Source: JACVRW01 sp963764665
GTDB lineage: Bacteria; Actinomycetota; Thermoleophilia; Solirubrobacterales; Thermoleophilaceae
Length of the DNA stretch: 64,000 bases
NCBI GenBank assembly: GCA_963764665.1
Contig: CAVXTL010000010.1
Span: 140,135 to 204,134, forward strand
Direction of reading: 5' to 3'
Shown here: positions 10,002 through 17,784 of the stretch, piece after piece
Numbering within the stretch: position 1 is the first letter of the stretch
Layout of the letters: each line of letters begins with the position of its first letter
Position numbers and translations under genes: made by a program
The notes under the pieces: model-generated
Told to the model about the DNA's origin: nothing
Database searches by the model: none
What the model saw: the letters and a program-made list of their open reading frames with translations, nothing else

Positions 10002-11321
10002 GTGGCATACGAGGTCGTAATCGCCGGCGGCGGGTTCGGGGGGCTCTACGCGGCGCGCCGCCTCGAGCGGAAGCTTCCGCGGCACAGCGCCCGGATCGTT
10101 CTCGTCACGGCGGAGAACTTCATGCTCTACACGCCGTTGCTGCCGGGCGCGGCGTCGGGCTCGCTCGAGCCGCGCCACGTGGTGGTGCCGCTGCGCGAGG
10201 AGCTCGAGTGGACCGACATCCGGCTCGGCAGGGTCACGGGCGCCGACCCGGCCGTGAACGAGCTGTCGATGCGCACCGTGGACGGCCGCGACGAGACGCT
10301 CCGCTACGACCAGCTCGTGGTCGCGCTCGGCTCCGTCCCACGGGTGTTGCACGTGCCGGGGCTGGCTGAGCACGGCGTGGGCTTTCAGAGCCTGGCGGAC
10401 GCGATAGGACTCCGCAACCGGGCGCTCTGGAACCTCGAGGTGGCGGAGGCCCAACCGGATGACGAAGCGCGCCGCGCCTACCTCACCTTCGTGTTCGTGG
10501 GTGCGGGCTACGCCGGGGTGGAGGGCGTGGCCGAGCTTCAGGACTACGTGGCCGACGTGATCGACCGCTATCCGCGCTGCAGGCTCGAGGGCGCGCGCTT
10601 CCTGCTTGTCGAGGCGCAGGACCGGATCATGCCGGAGATCCCGCCGAGCCTGGCGGCGTTCGCGACGCGCGAGCTGCGCCGCCGCGGCATCGAGATCCGC
10701 ACCGGGACGATGCTCGAGGGCGTGGATGCGCAGAGCGTCACCCTGTCGACGGGCGAGCGCATACCCGCCCGCACCCTGGCGTGGACGGCGGGCGTGAGGC
10801 CCTCGCCCGCGGTGGCAGGCCTGGGTCTCCCCGTGGGTGACGACCGGCGGATCGTGGTGGACGCCACGATGCGCGTCCAGGGCCGCGAGAACGTCTGGGC
10901 GATCGGCGACGCGGCCGCCGTGCCCGACCCCGCGAAGGGCGGCAAGACCCCGTGCCCGCCGACCGCGCAGCACGCGCTGCGCCAGGGCAAGGTGGTGGCG
11001 GACAGCGTGGCCGCCGCCCTCGTAGGCCGCCCGCCACGCCGCTTTCGCTATCGCACCCTCGGCGTGTTCGTGGACATGGGCCAGCACAAGGCCGTGGCGA
11101 CCATGCTTGGCATCCGCCTGCGCGGCTTCCCTGCCTGGTTCGCCGCGCGCACCTACCACCTCGCGAGCATGCCGGGCGTGGCCAGGCGAGCGCGGCTCGT
11201 GATCGACTGGACGGTGGCGCTCTTCTTCGGGCGGGCGGCCGCCGAGCTCGGCCAGCTCGGCCATGCACCCTCGCTGGGCAGCCTGCTCGAGGACCAGGCG
11301 GGAGCGGAGCCCAAACGGTGA
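10002..11321 (+). CDS. NAD(P)/FAD oxidoreductase, type II NADH dehydrogenase family
   Basis: 439 aa. Pyridine nucleotide-disulfide oxidoreductase fold: FAD-binding GGGFGG at residues 9-14, NAD-binding FVGAGYAGVEG near residue 170, and the second FAD motif VWAIGDAAAVPDP near residue 300. The stretch CPPTAQHALRQGKV followed by a C-terminal amphipathic/hydrophobic segment (VIDWTVALFFGR) is typical of NDH-2 enzymes, which sit on the membrane and pass electrons from NADH to (mena)quinone without pumping protons. Menaquinone genes lie further along the window, which fits. The GTG is chosen from the -10 spacing and because the FAD motif must be near the N-terminus. The stop overlaps the next GTG (GTGA). 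Confidence 0.85.
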   Translation: MAYEVVIAGGGFGGLYAARRLERKLPRHSARIVLVTAENFMLYTPLLPGAASGSLEPRHVVVPLREELEWTDIRLGRVTGADPAVNELSMRTVDGRDETLRYDQLVVALGSVPRVLHVPGLAEHGVGFQSLADAIGLRNRALWNLEVAEAQPDDEARRAYLTFVFVGAGYAGVEGVAELQDYVADVIDRYPRCRLEGARFLLVEAQDRIMPEIPPSLAAFATRELRRRGIEIRTGTMLEGVDAQSVTLSTGERIPARTLAWTAGVRPSPAVAGLGLPVGDDRRIVVDATMRVQGRENVWAIGDAAAVPDPAKGGKTPCPPTAQHALRQGKVVADSVAAALVGRPPRRFRYRTLGVFVDMGQHKAVATMLGIRLRGFPAWFAARTYHLASMPGVARRARLVIDWTVALFFGRAAAELGQLGHAPSLGSLLEDQAGAEPKR

Positions 11322-12259
11322 CCGGCGAGCGCGCGTTCAGGGAGGGACGCGCAACCGATCTCAGGGCCACTTATGAGCTCGCGGCGGTGTCGCTCCGCGA
11401 CGCCATGGGGCGCAGCGGAGTGGTGTCAGCGGCGGCGGACCAGTCGTTCGTGGACCAGGAGTGGCCGCGCCAGCGCCCGCTGCTCGAGTTCATCGCCGCG
11501 CAGCCCGGCACCGGCTTCTGGGTGTGCGAGGACGACGGCGAGCTGGTGGGTTACGTGCGCGTCGCTCGCTTCACGGGGATGGACGAGCTAACGGAGATCG
11601 CCGTGGCGCCGTCGCATGCCGGTGCGGGCATCGGGAAGGGGTTGCTCGCGCGCGCCTGGCCCGAGCCTCCCACGCCCCAGCGCGGCAGGGTCGTGGTCAC
11701 GCTGGGCACGCCGGCCGACCTCACGCTCTACACCCGCTTCGGCGTGATGCCGGTGGCGGGTCACTGGCACCTGCGCCTCCGCGCCGAGGAGTACCTCGAG
11801 CGCCGCTCGCTCGAGACCGACTCCACCGAGCCGGGGGTGCACCTGCTGACCCCGGACCGAGCCGTGGACGAGTGGAAGCGCCTCGAGCCCGCAGCGATCG
11901 GGCACGAGCGGCCCGCGCTGCACGAGTTCTTCGCGCGCACGCGCGGCTGCCTCGCCGTGCTGAACGGCGACGGCAAGGCGAGGGGGCTCTGCTGGATGAG
12001 CCCCGACGCCGACATCGGGCCGGCGGTGGGGGCCACCCCCGAGGATCTGATCCCCGTGGTGCTGGCCGCGCTGGATCGCGTGGCCAAGTCACACGAGCCG
12101 GAGCTGCTCGGCGTGTACTGCACCACTGACTCCTGGTACCTCCTCGACCGCCTGCGGCGGCTCGGGTTCAGGCTCCATTGGCCGAGCTGGGTGATGTCGT
12201 CAGTTCCGCTGCCAGGGCTGGACCGGTACCTGCCCACCAGACCTGCGCGACTGCTCTGA
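11318..12259 (+). CDS. GNAT-family N-acetyltransferase
   Basis: 313 aa. The N-terminal half is a GNAT domain with the acetyl-CoA pyrophosphate-binding segment SHAGAGIGKGLLARAW around residues 98-113 after beta-strand LTEIAVAP. The C-terminal half (after about residue 170) looks like a second, degenerate GNAT fold ending in LGFRLHWPSWVMSS. Two-domain GNATs of this kind acetylate small molecules or proteins; the substrate cannot be told. GTG start overlaps the stop of the NDH-2-like gene, indicating an operon. Confidence 0.75.
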   Translation: MTGERAFREGRATDLRATYELAAVSLRDAMGRSGVVSAAADQSFVDQEWPRQRPLLEFIAAQPGTGFWVCEDDGELVGYVRVARFTGMDELTEIAVAPSHAGAGIGKGLLARAWPEPPTPQRGRVVVTLGTPADLTLYTRFGVMPVAGHWHLRLRAEEYLERRSLETDSTEPGVHLLTPDRAVDEWKRLEPAAIGHERPALHEFFARTRGCLAVLNGDGKARGLCWMSPDADIGPAVGATPEDLIPVVLAALDRVAKSHEPELLGVYCTTDSWYLLDRLRRLGFRLHWPSWVMSSVPLPGLDRYLPTRPARLL

Positions 12260-12271
12260 CAAACTGAAGGT

Positions 12272-12442
12272 ATGAAGGAAAAGGCATCGGACCTCGGCCG
12301 CAAGGCCATCGCCCTGGTGGTGCTCCTGGTGGCGGCCTGGCTCCTGTTCAAGGTCGTGATCGGCGTCGTGGCCGGGATCGCGTGGTTCCTGGTGGCGGTG
12401 ATCGCCATCATCGCGGTCGTGTGGGCCCTCCGCGTCCTCTGA
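12272..12442 (+). CDS. Small membrane protein (56 aa)
   Basis: 56 aa. A charged N-terminus (MKEKASDLGRKA) is followed by two hydrophobic helices, roughly residues 12-32 and 34-52, ending ALRVL. Such two-helix mini-proteins are common in Actinobacteria and have no known function. Located 12 nt after the GNAT stop and 1 nt before the next small membrane protein gene, so the three probably form one transcript. Confidence 0.6.
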   Translation: MKEKASDLGRKAIALVVLLVAAWLLFKVVIGVVAGIAWFLVAVIAIIAVVWALRVL

Positions 12443-12443
12443 C

Positions 12444-12713
12444 GTGGAGTACGTGGTCATTGCGATCTTCTGCGGCCTGTCGGCGGGGTTCGTCGCGAAG
12501 ATCAAGGGCGGCCCGTTCTGGATCTGGTTCCTGGTCGGTCTCGTCCTCCCGCTGATCGGGACCCTGGCCGCGCTGTTCATGCGCTGGGACCAGGCCGAGC
12601 CGCGGCGGCAGTGTCCCGAGTGCAACAACGTCGTGCCGCTACACGACCAGGTGTGCATGCGCTGCGGGCGTGACCTCGACTTCCCAGCCCCTTCCGAGGT
12701 CGCAACGCCGTAG
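12444..12713 (+). CDS. Small membrane protein with C-terminal zinc ribbon
   Basis: 89 aa, GTG start. Two short hydrophobic segments at residues about 3-17 and 26-46 are followed by a zinc-ribbon signature CPEC-x12-CMRC around residues 57-76, which would bind one zinc ion in the cytoplasm. This architecture is seen in small actinobacterial membrane proteins of unknown role. The TAG stop is followed 8 nt later by copy 1 of the 35-bp hairpin repeat. Confidence 0.65.
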   Translation: MEYVVIAIFCGLSAGFVAKIKGGPFWIWFLVGLVLPLIGTLAALFMRWDQAEPRRQCPECNNVVPLHDQVCMRCGRDLDFPAPSEVATP

Positions 12714-12721
12714 AAATGACA

Positions 12722-12756
12722 TCGGTGCGCAGCCGGCCGAGCCGGCTGCTTCCGCA
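12722..12756. repeat. 35-bp hairpin repeat, copy 1
   Basis: Identical over 35 bp to copies at 15080 and 39161. The core is a perfect 9-bp inverted repeat, GCAGCCGGC/GCCGGCTGC (arms 12729-12737 and 12741-12749), with loop CGA, followed by TTCCGCA; an outer TGCG/CGCA pairing is also possible. It begins 8 nt after the stop of the zinc-ribbon gene and ends 3 nt before the ilvB -10 box. It could act as a terminator, an operator or a REP-like element. Confidence 0.9.
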
Positions 12757-12759
12757 AGG

Positions 12760-12765
12760 TACACT
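12760..12765 (+). promoter_or_regulatory. -10 box of the ilvBN promoter
   Basis: TACACT, 70 nt before the ilvB ATG. A -35 at normal distance would fall in the loop and 3' arm of repeat copy 1, so the repeat and promoter overlap. The predicted untranslated leader is about 60 nt, and I find no leader peptide in it. Confidence 0.5.
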
Positions 12766-12834
12766 CGGCGTCCCGCCACCTCTCTACACCAGGGAAGTGG
12801 AGGACAACCGCCCCCAGAAAGGAGCGCTGGTCCG

Positions 12835-14511
12835 ATGCGAGCAGTCGACGCCATCATGGAATGCCTCAAGGCCGAGGGCGTCGAGCACGTGTTCGGCATC
12901 CCGGGCGGGGCCAACCTGCCCACCTACGACGCTCTATACGACGCCGGGATCAGGCACGTGCACTGCCGTCACGAGCAGGGCGCGGGCCACGCCGCCGAGG
13001 GCTACGCCAAGGCGTCCGGCAAGGTCGGCGTTGCACTGGCCACCTCAGGCCCCGGCGCCACCAACCTCGTGACGGCGATCGCCGACGCGCAGATGGACAG
13101 CGTCCCGACCGTGTTCATCACGGGTCAGGTGCGCACCGAGCTGATCGGCACCGACGGCTTCCAGGAGGCCGACATCAGCGGCATCACGCTGCCGATCGTC
13201 AAGCACTCCGTGATGATCCAGGACCCGCGCGACATCCCGCGCTACATCCACGAGGCGTTCCACATCGCCCGCAGCGGGCGGCCCGGCGCGGTGCTCGTGG
13301 ACGTGCCGCAGGACCTCTCGCGGGCGGACATCCCCTACGAGCCGGTGGACAAGGTGCACCTCCCGGGCTACCAGCCCACCACTGACGGGAACACCAAGCA
13401 GATCCGCCTGGCCGCGAAGGCGCTGGCCAACTCGCGCCGCCCCGTGATCTACGGCGGCGGCGGGATCGTGAACGCCGGGGCATCGAAGGAGTTCACCGAG
13501 CTCTGCCTCTCGGACACGCTGCCGGTCACCTGCACGCTGATGGGGCTGGGCGCGTTCCCCGCCGATCAGGAGACCTGGCTCGGCATGCTCGGCATGCACG
13601 GCACCCGCTCGGCCAACTACGCGATGGACGAGGCCGACCTGATCGTGGCGATCGGGGCGCGCTTCGACGACAGGATCACCGGCAAGCTGTCCGAGTTCGC
13701 GCCGCGGGCCAAGTTCATCCACATCGACATCGATCCGGCCGAGATCTCGAAGAACGTGCCCGCCCACATCCCGATCGTGGGCGACGCCAAGAACATCCTG
13801 CCGAAGCTCACCGCCGAGTACCGGGCGCTCGGGGCCGACCCCGCGCGCCTCGAGGGCTGGTGGCAGCGCATCAAGGGCTGGCAGGAGAAGTACCCGCTCC
13901 ACTACGAGGACAGCACCGACTCCGAGATCAAGCCCCAGTACATGGTCGAGGCGATGTACGAGGCCACCGGCGGCAACGCCGTGATCACCTCGGACGTGGG
14001 CCAGCACCAGATGTGGGCCGCCCAGTACTACGGGTTCAAGCAGCCGCGCCAGTGGATCAACTCGGGCGGCGCCGGCACCATGGGCTTCGGGCTGCCCTCC
14101 GCCATGGGCGCGAAGGTGGCCCGCCCCGACGACGACGTGGTCTGCCTGGCCGGCGACGGCTCGCTGATCATGAACGTGCAGGAGCTGGCCACCTGCGTGA
14201 CCGAGCAGATCCCGGTGAAGGTGTTCCTGATGAACAACGGCTACTACGGGATGGTCCGCCAGTGGCAGGAGCTGTTCTGGGACAAGCGCTACTCGTCGGT
14301 GGAGATGGGGGCGAGCCCCGACTGGGTGAAGCTCGCCGAGGCGTTCGGCGCCCGCGGCATGCGGGTGGACGACAAGGGCGAGCTGCTTGGCGCCTTCAAG
14401 GACGCTCTCGCGGACGACGGGCCGGTGCTCGTGGACGTGCGCGTGACCAAGGAGGAGAACTGCTACCCGATGATCCCGGCCGGTCAGGCCGCCCGGGACA
14501 TGGTGGGCTGA
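12835..14511 (+). CDS. ilvB: Acetolactate synthase large (catalytic) subunit
   Basis: 558 aa. Thiamine-diphosphate enzyme joining two pyruvates to acetolactate (valine/leucine) or pyruvate and 2-ketobutyrate to acetohydroxybutyrate (isoleucine). Features: catalytic Glu47 in CRHEQGAGHAAEGYA, FITGQVRTELIGTDGFQEAD, FAD-region ARFDDRITGKL, and the ThDP/Mg motif GDGSLIMNVQEL...NNGYYGMVRQWQ. The ATG at 12835 has AGGAG about 10 nt upstream and starts the conserved sequence. ilvN follows 3 nt after its stop. Works with ilvC and ilvE, which are about 20 kb and 34 kb downstream. Confidence 0.95.
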   Translation: MRAVDAIMECLKAEGVEHVFGIPGGANLPTYDALYDAGIRHVHCRHEQGAGHAAEGYAKASGKVGVALATSGPGATNLVTAIADAQMDSVPTVFITGQVRTELIGTDGFQEADISGITLPIVKHSVMIQDPRDIPRYIHEAFHIARSGRPGAVLVDVPQDLSRADIPYEPVDKVHLPGYQPTTDGNTKQIRLAAKALANSRRPVIYGGGGIVNAGASKEFTELCLSDTLPVTCTLMGLGAFPADQETWLGMLGMHGTRSANYAMDEADLIVAIGARFDDRITGKLSEFAPRAKFIHIDIDPAEISKNVPAHIPIVGDAKNILPKLTAEYRALGADPARLEGWWQRIKGWQEKYPLHYEDSTDSEIKPQYMVEAMYEATGGNAVITSDVGQHQMWAAQYYGFKQPRQWINSGGAGTMGFGLPSAMGAKVARPDDDVVCLAGDGSLIMNVQELATCVTEQIPVKVFLMNNGYYGMVRQWQELFWDKRYSSVEMGASPDWVKLAEAFGARGMRVDDKGELLGAFKDALADDGPVLVDVRVTKEENCYPMIPAGQAARDMVG

Positions 14512-14514
14512 GCG

Positions 14515-15075
14515 ATGGGTGAGCCCGGGACCAAGGAGATACTCAACCTCGAGGACCTGCAGGTGGCCGGCAGCGGCCGCACAGGCCGCAAGCACGTGCT
14601 GTCGATCCTGGTGGAGAACCGCCCGGGTGTGCTGGCCCGGATCTCCGGGCTGTTCGCGCGCCGCGGCTTCAACATCGACTCGCTGGCGGTCGGTCCCACA
14701 GCGGACGCGACCCTCTCGCGGGTCACCCTGACCCTCGACGGGGCCAATCACCCCATCGACCAGGTCACCAAGCAGCTCCACAAGCTCGTGAACGTGATCA
14801 AGATCCGCGACCTCGAGCCGGCGGACACGGTGGCGCGCGAGCTGGCGCTCTTCAAGATCTCGTGCCACGACGGCGACGCCCGCGCTCAGGTGATGCAGTT
14901 CACGGAGATCTTCCGCGGCAACGTGGTGGACGTGTCCAAGCGCTCGGTGACGGTCGAGGTCACGGGCACCGACGACAAGATCGAGTCCTTCGAGGACATG
15001 GTCCGCCCGTTCGGGCTGATCGAGATGGTTCGCACCGGCGAGATCGCCGTCGCGCGCGGCCGCGGCGCAACATAA
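14515..15075 (+). CDS. ilvN: Acetolactate synthase small (regulatory) subunit
   Basis: 186 aa. ACT-domain regulatory subunit that activates IlvB and gives valine feedback inhibition. The ACT signature HVLSILVENRPGVLARISGLFARRGFNIDSL is clear at residues about 26-57; the C-terminal domain contains RELALFKI and the FRGNVVDVS motif. The N-terminus is about 20 residues longer than in short IlvN proteins. Copy 2 of the hairpin repeat begins 4 nt after its TAA stop. Confidence 0.95.
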   Translation: MGEPGTKEILNLEDLQVAGSGRTGRKHVLSILVENRPGVLARISGLFARRGFNIDSLAVGPTADATLSRVTLTLDGANHPIDQVTKQLHKLVNVIKIRDLEPADTVARELALFKISCHDGDARAQVMQFTEIFRGNVVDVSKRSVTVEVTGTDDKIESFEDMVRPFGLIEMVRTGEIAVARGRGAT

Positions 15076-15079
15076 ACCG

Positions 15080-15114
15080 TCGGTGCGCAGCCGGCCGAGC
15101 CGGCTGCTTCCGCA
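15080..15114. repeat. 35-bp hairpin repeat, copy 2
   Basis: Identical to copies 1 and 3 over 35 bp (arms 15087-15095 and 15099-15107). It begins 4 nt after the ilvN stop. Copies 1 and 2 bracket ilvBN as direct repeats 2.36 kb apart. No promoter box follows immediately; the next -10 is 37 nt away. Confidence 0.9.
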
Positions 15115-15128
15115 CAGCCCGTTCTCGG

Positions 15129-15157
15129 TTGTCGGCCGTTTGCAGGGGTGTTACGGT
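15129..15157 (+). promoter_or_regulatory. Predicted promoter of the FG-GAP protein gene
   Basis: TTGTCG (15129-15134), 17 bp, then TACGGT (15152-15157): the best -35/-10 pair in the window. Transcription would start near 15164, which rules out the GTG at 15148 and supports the TTG at 15190 as the start. Confidence 0.45.
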
Positions 15158-15189
15158 CGCCTGGCCGTGCGCTCAGGAACCTTTCAGCA

Positions 15190-17784
15190 TTGACTCGGCG
15201 CCTGCTTCTGGCGGCTGCGGTCGCGGCTGCCGTCGTGGCCGTTGCGGCTGAGCCGGCCGCTGCGGCGCCGAACCTGGGCTTCCCGATCGAGCTCGGGCCT
15301 GAGGGGACCGCCGAGCTGCTCGTGGAGGACCTCGACGACGACGGGGCACTCGACGTGGCCCACGCAGGCGACCCGCTGACGGTCTGGTACGGCGACGGCG
15401 CAGGCGCCTTCGCCGCCGAGACCCACGAGCTGGGCCCCCTGGGGCTGTACCTCACGCTCACGAGCGGCGACCTCGACGAGGACGGTTTCGGCGACCTGCT
15501 GACCACCGGGATTCTGCCCCCGGGCCCGCCCACGACGAACGTCTCGAAGCTGCTCAGCGATGGCGCCGGGGGACTCGAGGCGGCCGTGACGATCCCGGCG
15601 GCGGCGACGATGCTCAACCTCGCCACGGGCGACTTCGACGGCGACGGCAACACCGACGTGGCCGGACCGACGATGGCCGGGGGCCCGATTCGCGTGCTTC
15701 TCGGGGACGGGGCCGGGGGCTTCGACGCCGGCGCCGACTACGCGACGGTGAAGCCCGCGGGCGGCATCGCCGCCGCGGACCTCGACGGGAACGGCCGCGA
15801 CGACCTCATCATGGCTCAACCGGACGGGGTGGCCGTGCTGCGCGCCCGTACCGGTCCGCTCACCACCCGGCCCGCGGGCGGGCTCGACCTCTTCCTGCCC
15901 GAGGTGCTCGCAGCCGCGGCGGGCGTGCGCCAGCTGACACTCGGCGACTTCGATGCCGACGGCAAGCTCGACGTGGCGGCCACGGCGTTCAGCGGGCTCT
16001 ACCTGCTCTTCGGCGACGGCCTCGGCGGGCTCGCCGCGGGGCAGGCGGTGCCGGTCGGTTTCCCCGGGCCCGTGTCCATGGTCGCGACCGGGGACTTCGG
16101 GGGCGACGCCGGCTCCGACCTGGCGGTGGTGGGCGACGGCTCCAGCCTTCCCGAGGAGAGCCCCGCCATGGTGTCGCTGATCCTCGGGCGCGCCGACCGC
16201 CAGCCGGTGAGCGCGGGGGTGTACGACTCGGGGCTCGACGCCGGCGGCACCGCGTTCCTCGCGGCAGGCGACCTGGACGAGGACGGCGAGGAGGACGTGG
16301 TGGTCTCGGCCTCGGGGGGCACCAACGTCCTGTATGGCGAGCCGATCCGGCTGACGCCCGCACTGACGCTGTTCGAGGACACGCGAGTGGATTCGATCAG
16401 CCCGGTCTACACGGTCACGGCCTCCAATCGGGACGACACCGCCCATGCCATTCAGGCCGCGGGGCTCGACGGCGACGACGCGAGCCAGTTCGCGATCGTC
16501 GGCGATACGTGCACCGGGCAGACGCTCGCGCCCGGCGCGTCGTGCGCGATCGGCGTGCGCTTCACGCCCGACGCGCCCGTGGATGCCCTGATCGCCCTCA
16601 TCGTGGACAGCGACGCCCTGTCACCGCACGTGGCGCTCCTGGCGGGCAGCGCCTTCGAGGACCCGCCCCTCGATGTGACTCCGTCGAGCCTGGCGTTCGG
16701 CACGGTGAGCCCGGGAGGCGTGAGCGCCCAGCAGATCGTGACGGCCACGAACGAGGGCGACGTCGAGCTCGTGATCACCGGGGGCGGCGTGGTGGGCTCG
16801 AACGAGTTCGACCTGACCGGCGACGACTGCTACCCGGTCGTGCTGGAGCCCGGCGACAGCTGCTCGGCCACGGTCAGGTTCCGTCCCGGGAACTACGGCC
16901 CCGCCACCGGCAGTCTCCGCTTCGAGGGCACCGCGGCCAACACCCCGATCAACGTCCCGCTCAGCGGCTCCACTCCGGCCGAGCCGCCGAACGGCGGCCT
17001 CACCGTCTCTCCCGCCGAGCTCGACTTCGGGCGCGTGGCTCTCGGCGCCGGCGCCTCTCGGGACGTGGTCCTCCGCAACGGCAGCTCGGCGGTCCTGACT
17101 CTCGGCGAGCTGGTGGTGGAGCCCTACTTCGGCGGCTTCACGGCCCAGCAGGCGGGTTGCCTCGGGTTCGGCCTGGTCAGCGGGTCCAGCTGCCGCGTCA
17201 CGGTCCGCTTCGCCCCATCTCACGAGGGCTCGCACGAAGCCAGCGTGTTCTTCAGGCTCCCGGGCGGCGCGCAGGCGGGCCGGTTCATCGTCAAGGGCAC
17301 CGGCTTCGAGCGCCCCAAGCCGCCCCCCGTCCAGGACAAGAAGCCCCTGTCCGCGCGCGTGAAGGCGGGCATCGGCGCATGGCGGAACCGCGGGATCGAG
17401 GGGCTGGTCAAGAGGGGACTGCGCATCACGAAGGTGGATGTGGTGCTGCCGGGGAGCGCGACCCTCGAGCTCAGCGCGCGGCGCGCCGGGAAGGCGATCG
17501 TGGTGGCGAAGGGCGCGCACAGGTACACGGCCGCCGGGAAGGCGGACATCGTGGCCAAGCCGACCAAGCGCGGCCGCGCTCTCCTCAGAGGCGCGAACAA
17601 GTTGAAGCTGGGCGTAACGCTCCGGTTCCGCTCGAAGGCGGGCAAGGTCACGGCCGTCAAGTCGAGCTTTCTTCTCAGGCGCCTGACACGTAGGGCATCC
17701 TTTGCGACATGCTCGGCGTCGCCGGCCAGGAATCGCCCTTCGGTCTCTCCCCACCCGCGGAGCGCCTGCTCGCCGAGCGCATAG
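15190..17784 (+). CDS. Secreted FG-GAP/VCBS and choice-of-anchor-type repeat protein
   Basis: About 864 aa from TTG 15190 (AGGA about 12 nt upstream). Residues 1-28 are a signal peptide (TRRLLLAAAVAAAVVAVAAE...AAAA). The first 380 residues hold FG-GAP/VCBS repeats with calcium-type loops such as DFDGDGNTDVAG, DLDGNGRDDL, DFDADGKLDVAA and DLDEDGEEDVV, expected to form a beta-propeller. Then come about three Ig-like choice-of-anchor-D modules (SSLAFGTVSPGGVS, AELDFGRVALGAGASRDV) with Cys pairs, and a Lys/Arg-rich C-terminal domain. An extracellular structural or adhesive role is inferred. The last 28 codons overlap menF by 76 nt and look like a menF shadow; the domain reads as complete near SSFLLRR, so a small frameshift near 17685 is possible. 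Confidence 0.78.
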   Translation: MTRRLLLAAAVAAAVVAVAAEPAAAAPNLGFPIELGPEGTAELLVEDLDDDGALDVAHAGDPLTVWYGDGAGAFAAETHELGPLGLYLTLTSGDLDEDGFGDLLTTGILPPGPPTTNVSKLLSDGAGGLEAAVTIPAAATMLNLATGDFDGDGNTDVAGPTMAGGPIRVLLGDGAGGFDAGADYATVKPAGGIAAADLDGNGRDDLIMAQPDGVAVLRARTGPLTTRPAGGLDLFLPEVLAAAAGVRQLTLGDFDADGKLDVAATAFSGLYLLFGDGLGGLAAGQAVPVGFPGPVSMVATGDFGGDAGSDLAVVGDGSSLPEESPAMVSLILGRADRQPVSAGVYDSGLDAGGTAFLAAGDLDEDGEEDVVVSASGGTNVLYGEPIRLTPALTLFEDTRVDSISPVYTVTASNRDDTAHAIQAAGLDGDDASQFAIVGDTCTGQTLAPGASCAIGVRFTPDAPVDALIALIVDSDALSPHVALLAGSAFEDPPLDVTPSSLAFGTVSPGGVSAQQIVTATNEGDVELVITGGGVVGSNEFDLTGDDCYPVVLEPGDSCSATVRFRPGNYGPATGSLRFEGTAANTPINVPLSGSTPAEPPNGGLTVSPAELDFGRVALGAGASRDVVLRNGSSAVLTLGELVVEPYFGGFTAQQAGCLGFGLVSGSSCRVTVRFAPSHEGSHEASVFFRLPGGAQAGRFIVKGTGFERPKPPPVQDKKPLSARVKAGIGAWRNRGIEGLVKRGLRITKVDVVLPGSATLELSARRAGKAIVVAKGAHRYTAAGKADIVAKPTKRGRALLRGANKLKLGVTLRFRSKAGKVTAVKSSFLLRRLTRRASFATCSASPARNRPSVSPHPRSACSPSA

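Noticed and set aside
12766..12834. Possible leader peptide upstream of ilvB
   Set aside because: No short ORF with a start, Val/Leu/Ile codons and a stop is present between the predicted transcription start and ilvB.
13045..14868. 607-codon minus-strand open frame antisense to ilvB
   Set aside because: Shadow frame of a high-GC gene; ilvB is clearly the real gene.
12722..15114. ilvBN flanked by direct repeats as a possible mobile element
   Set aside because: No transposase, terminal inverted repeats or target duplication is visible, and the third copy stands alone before leuA.
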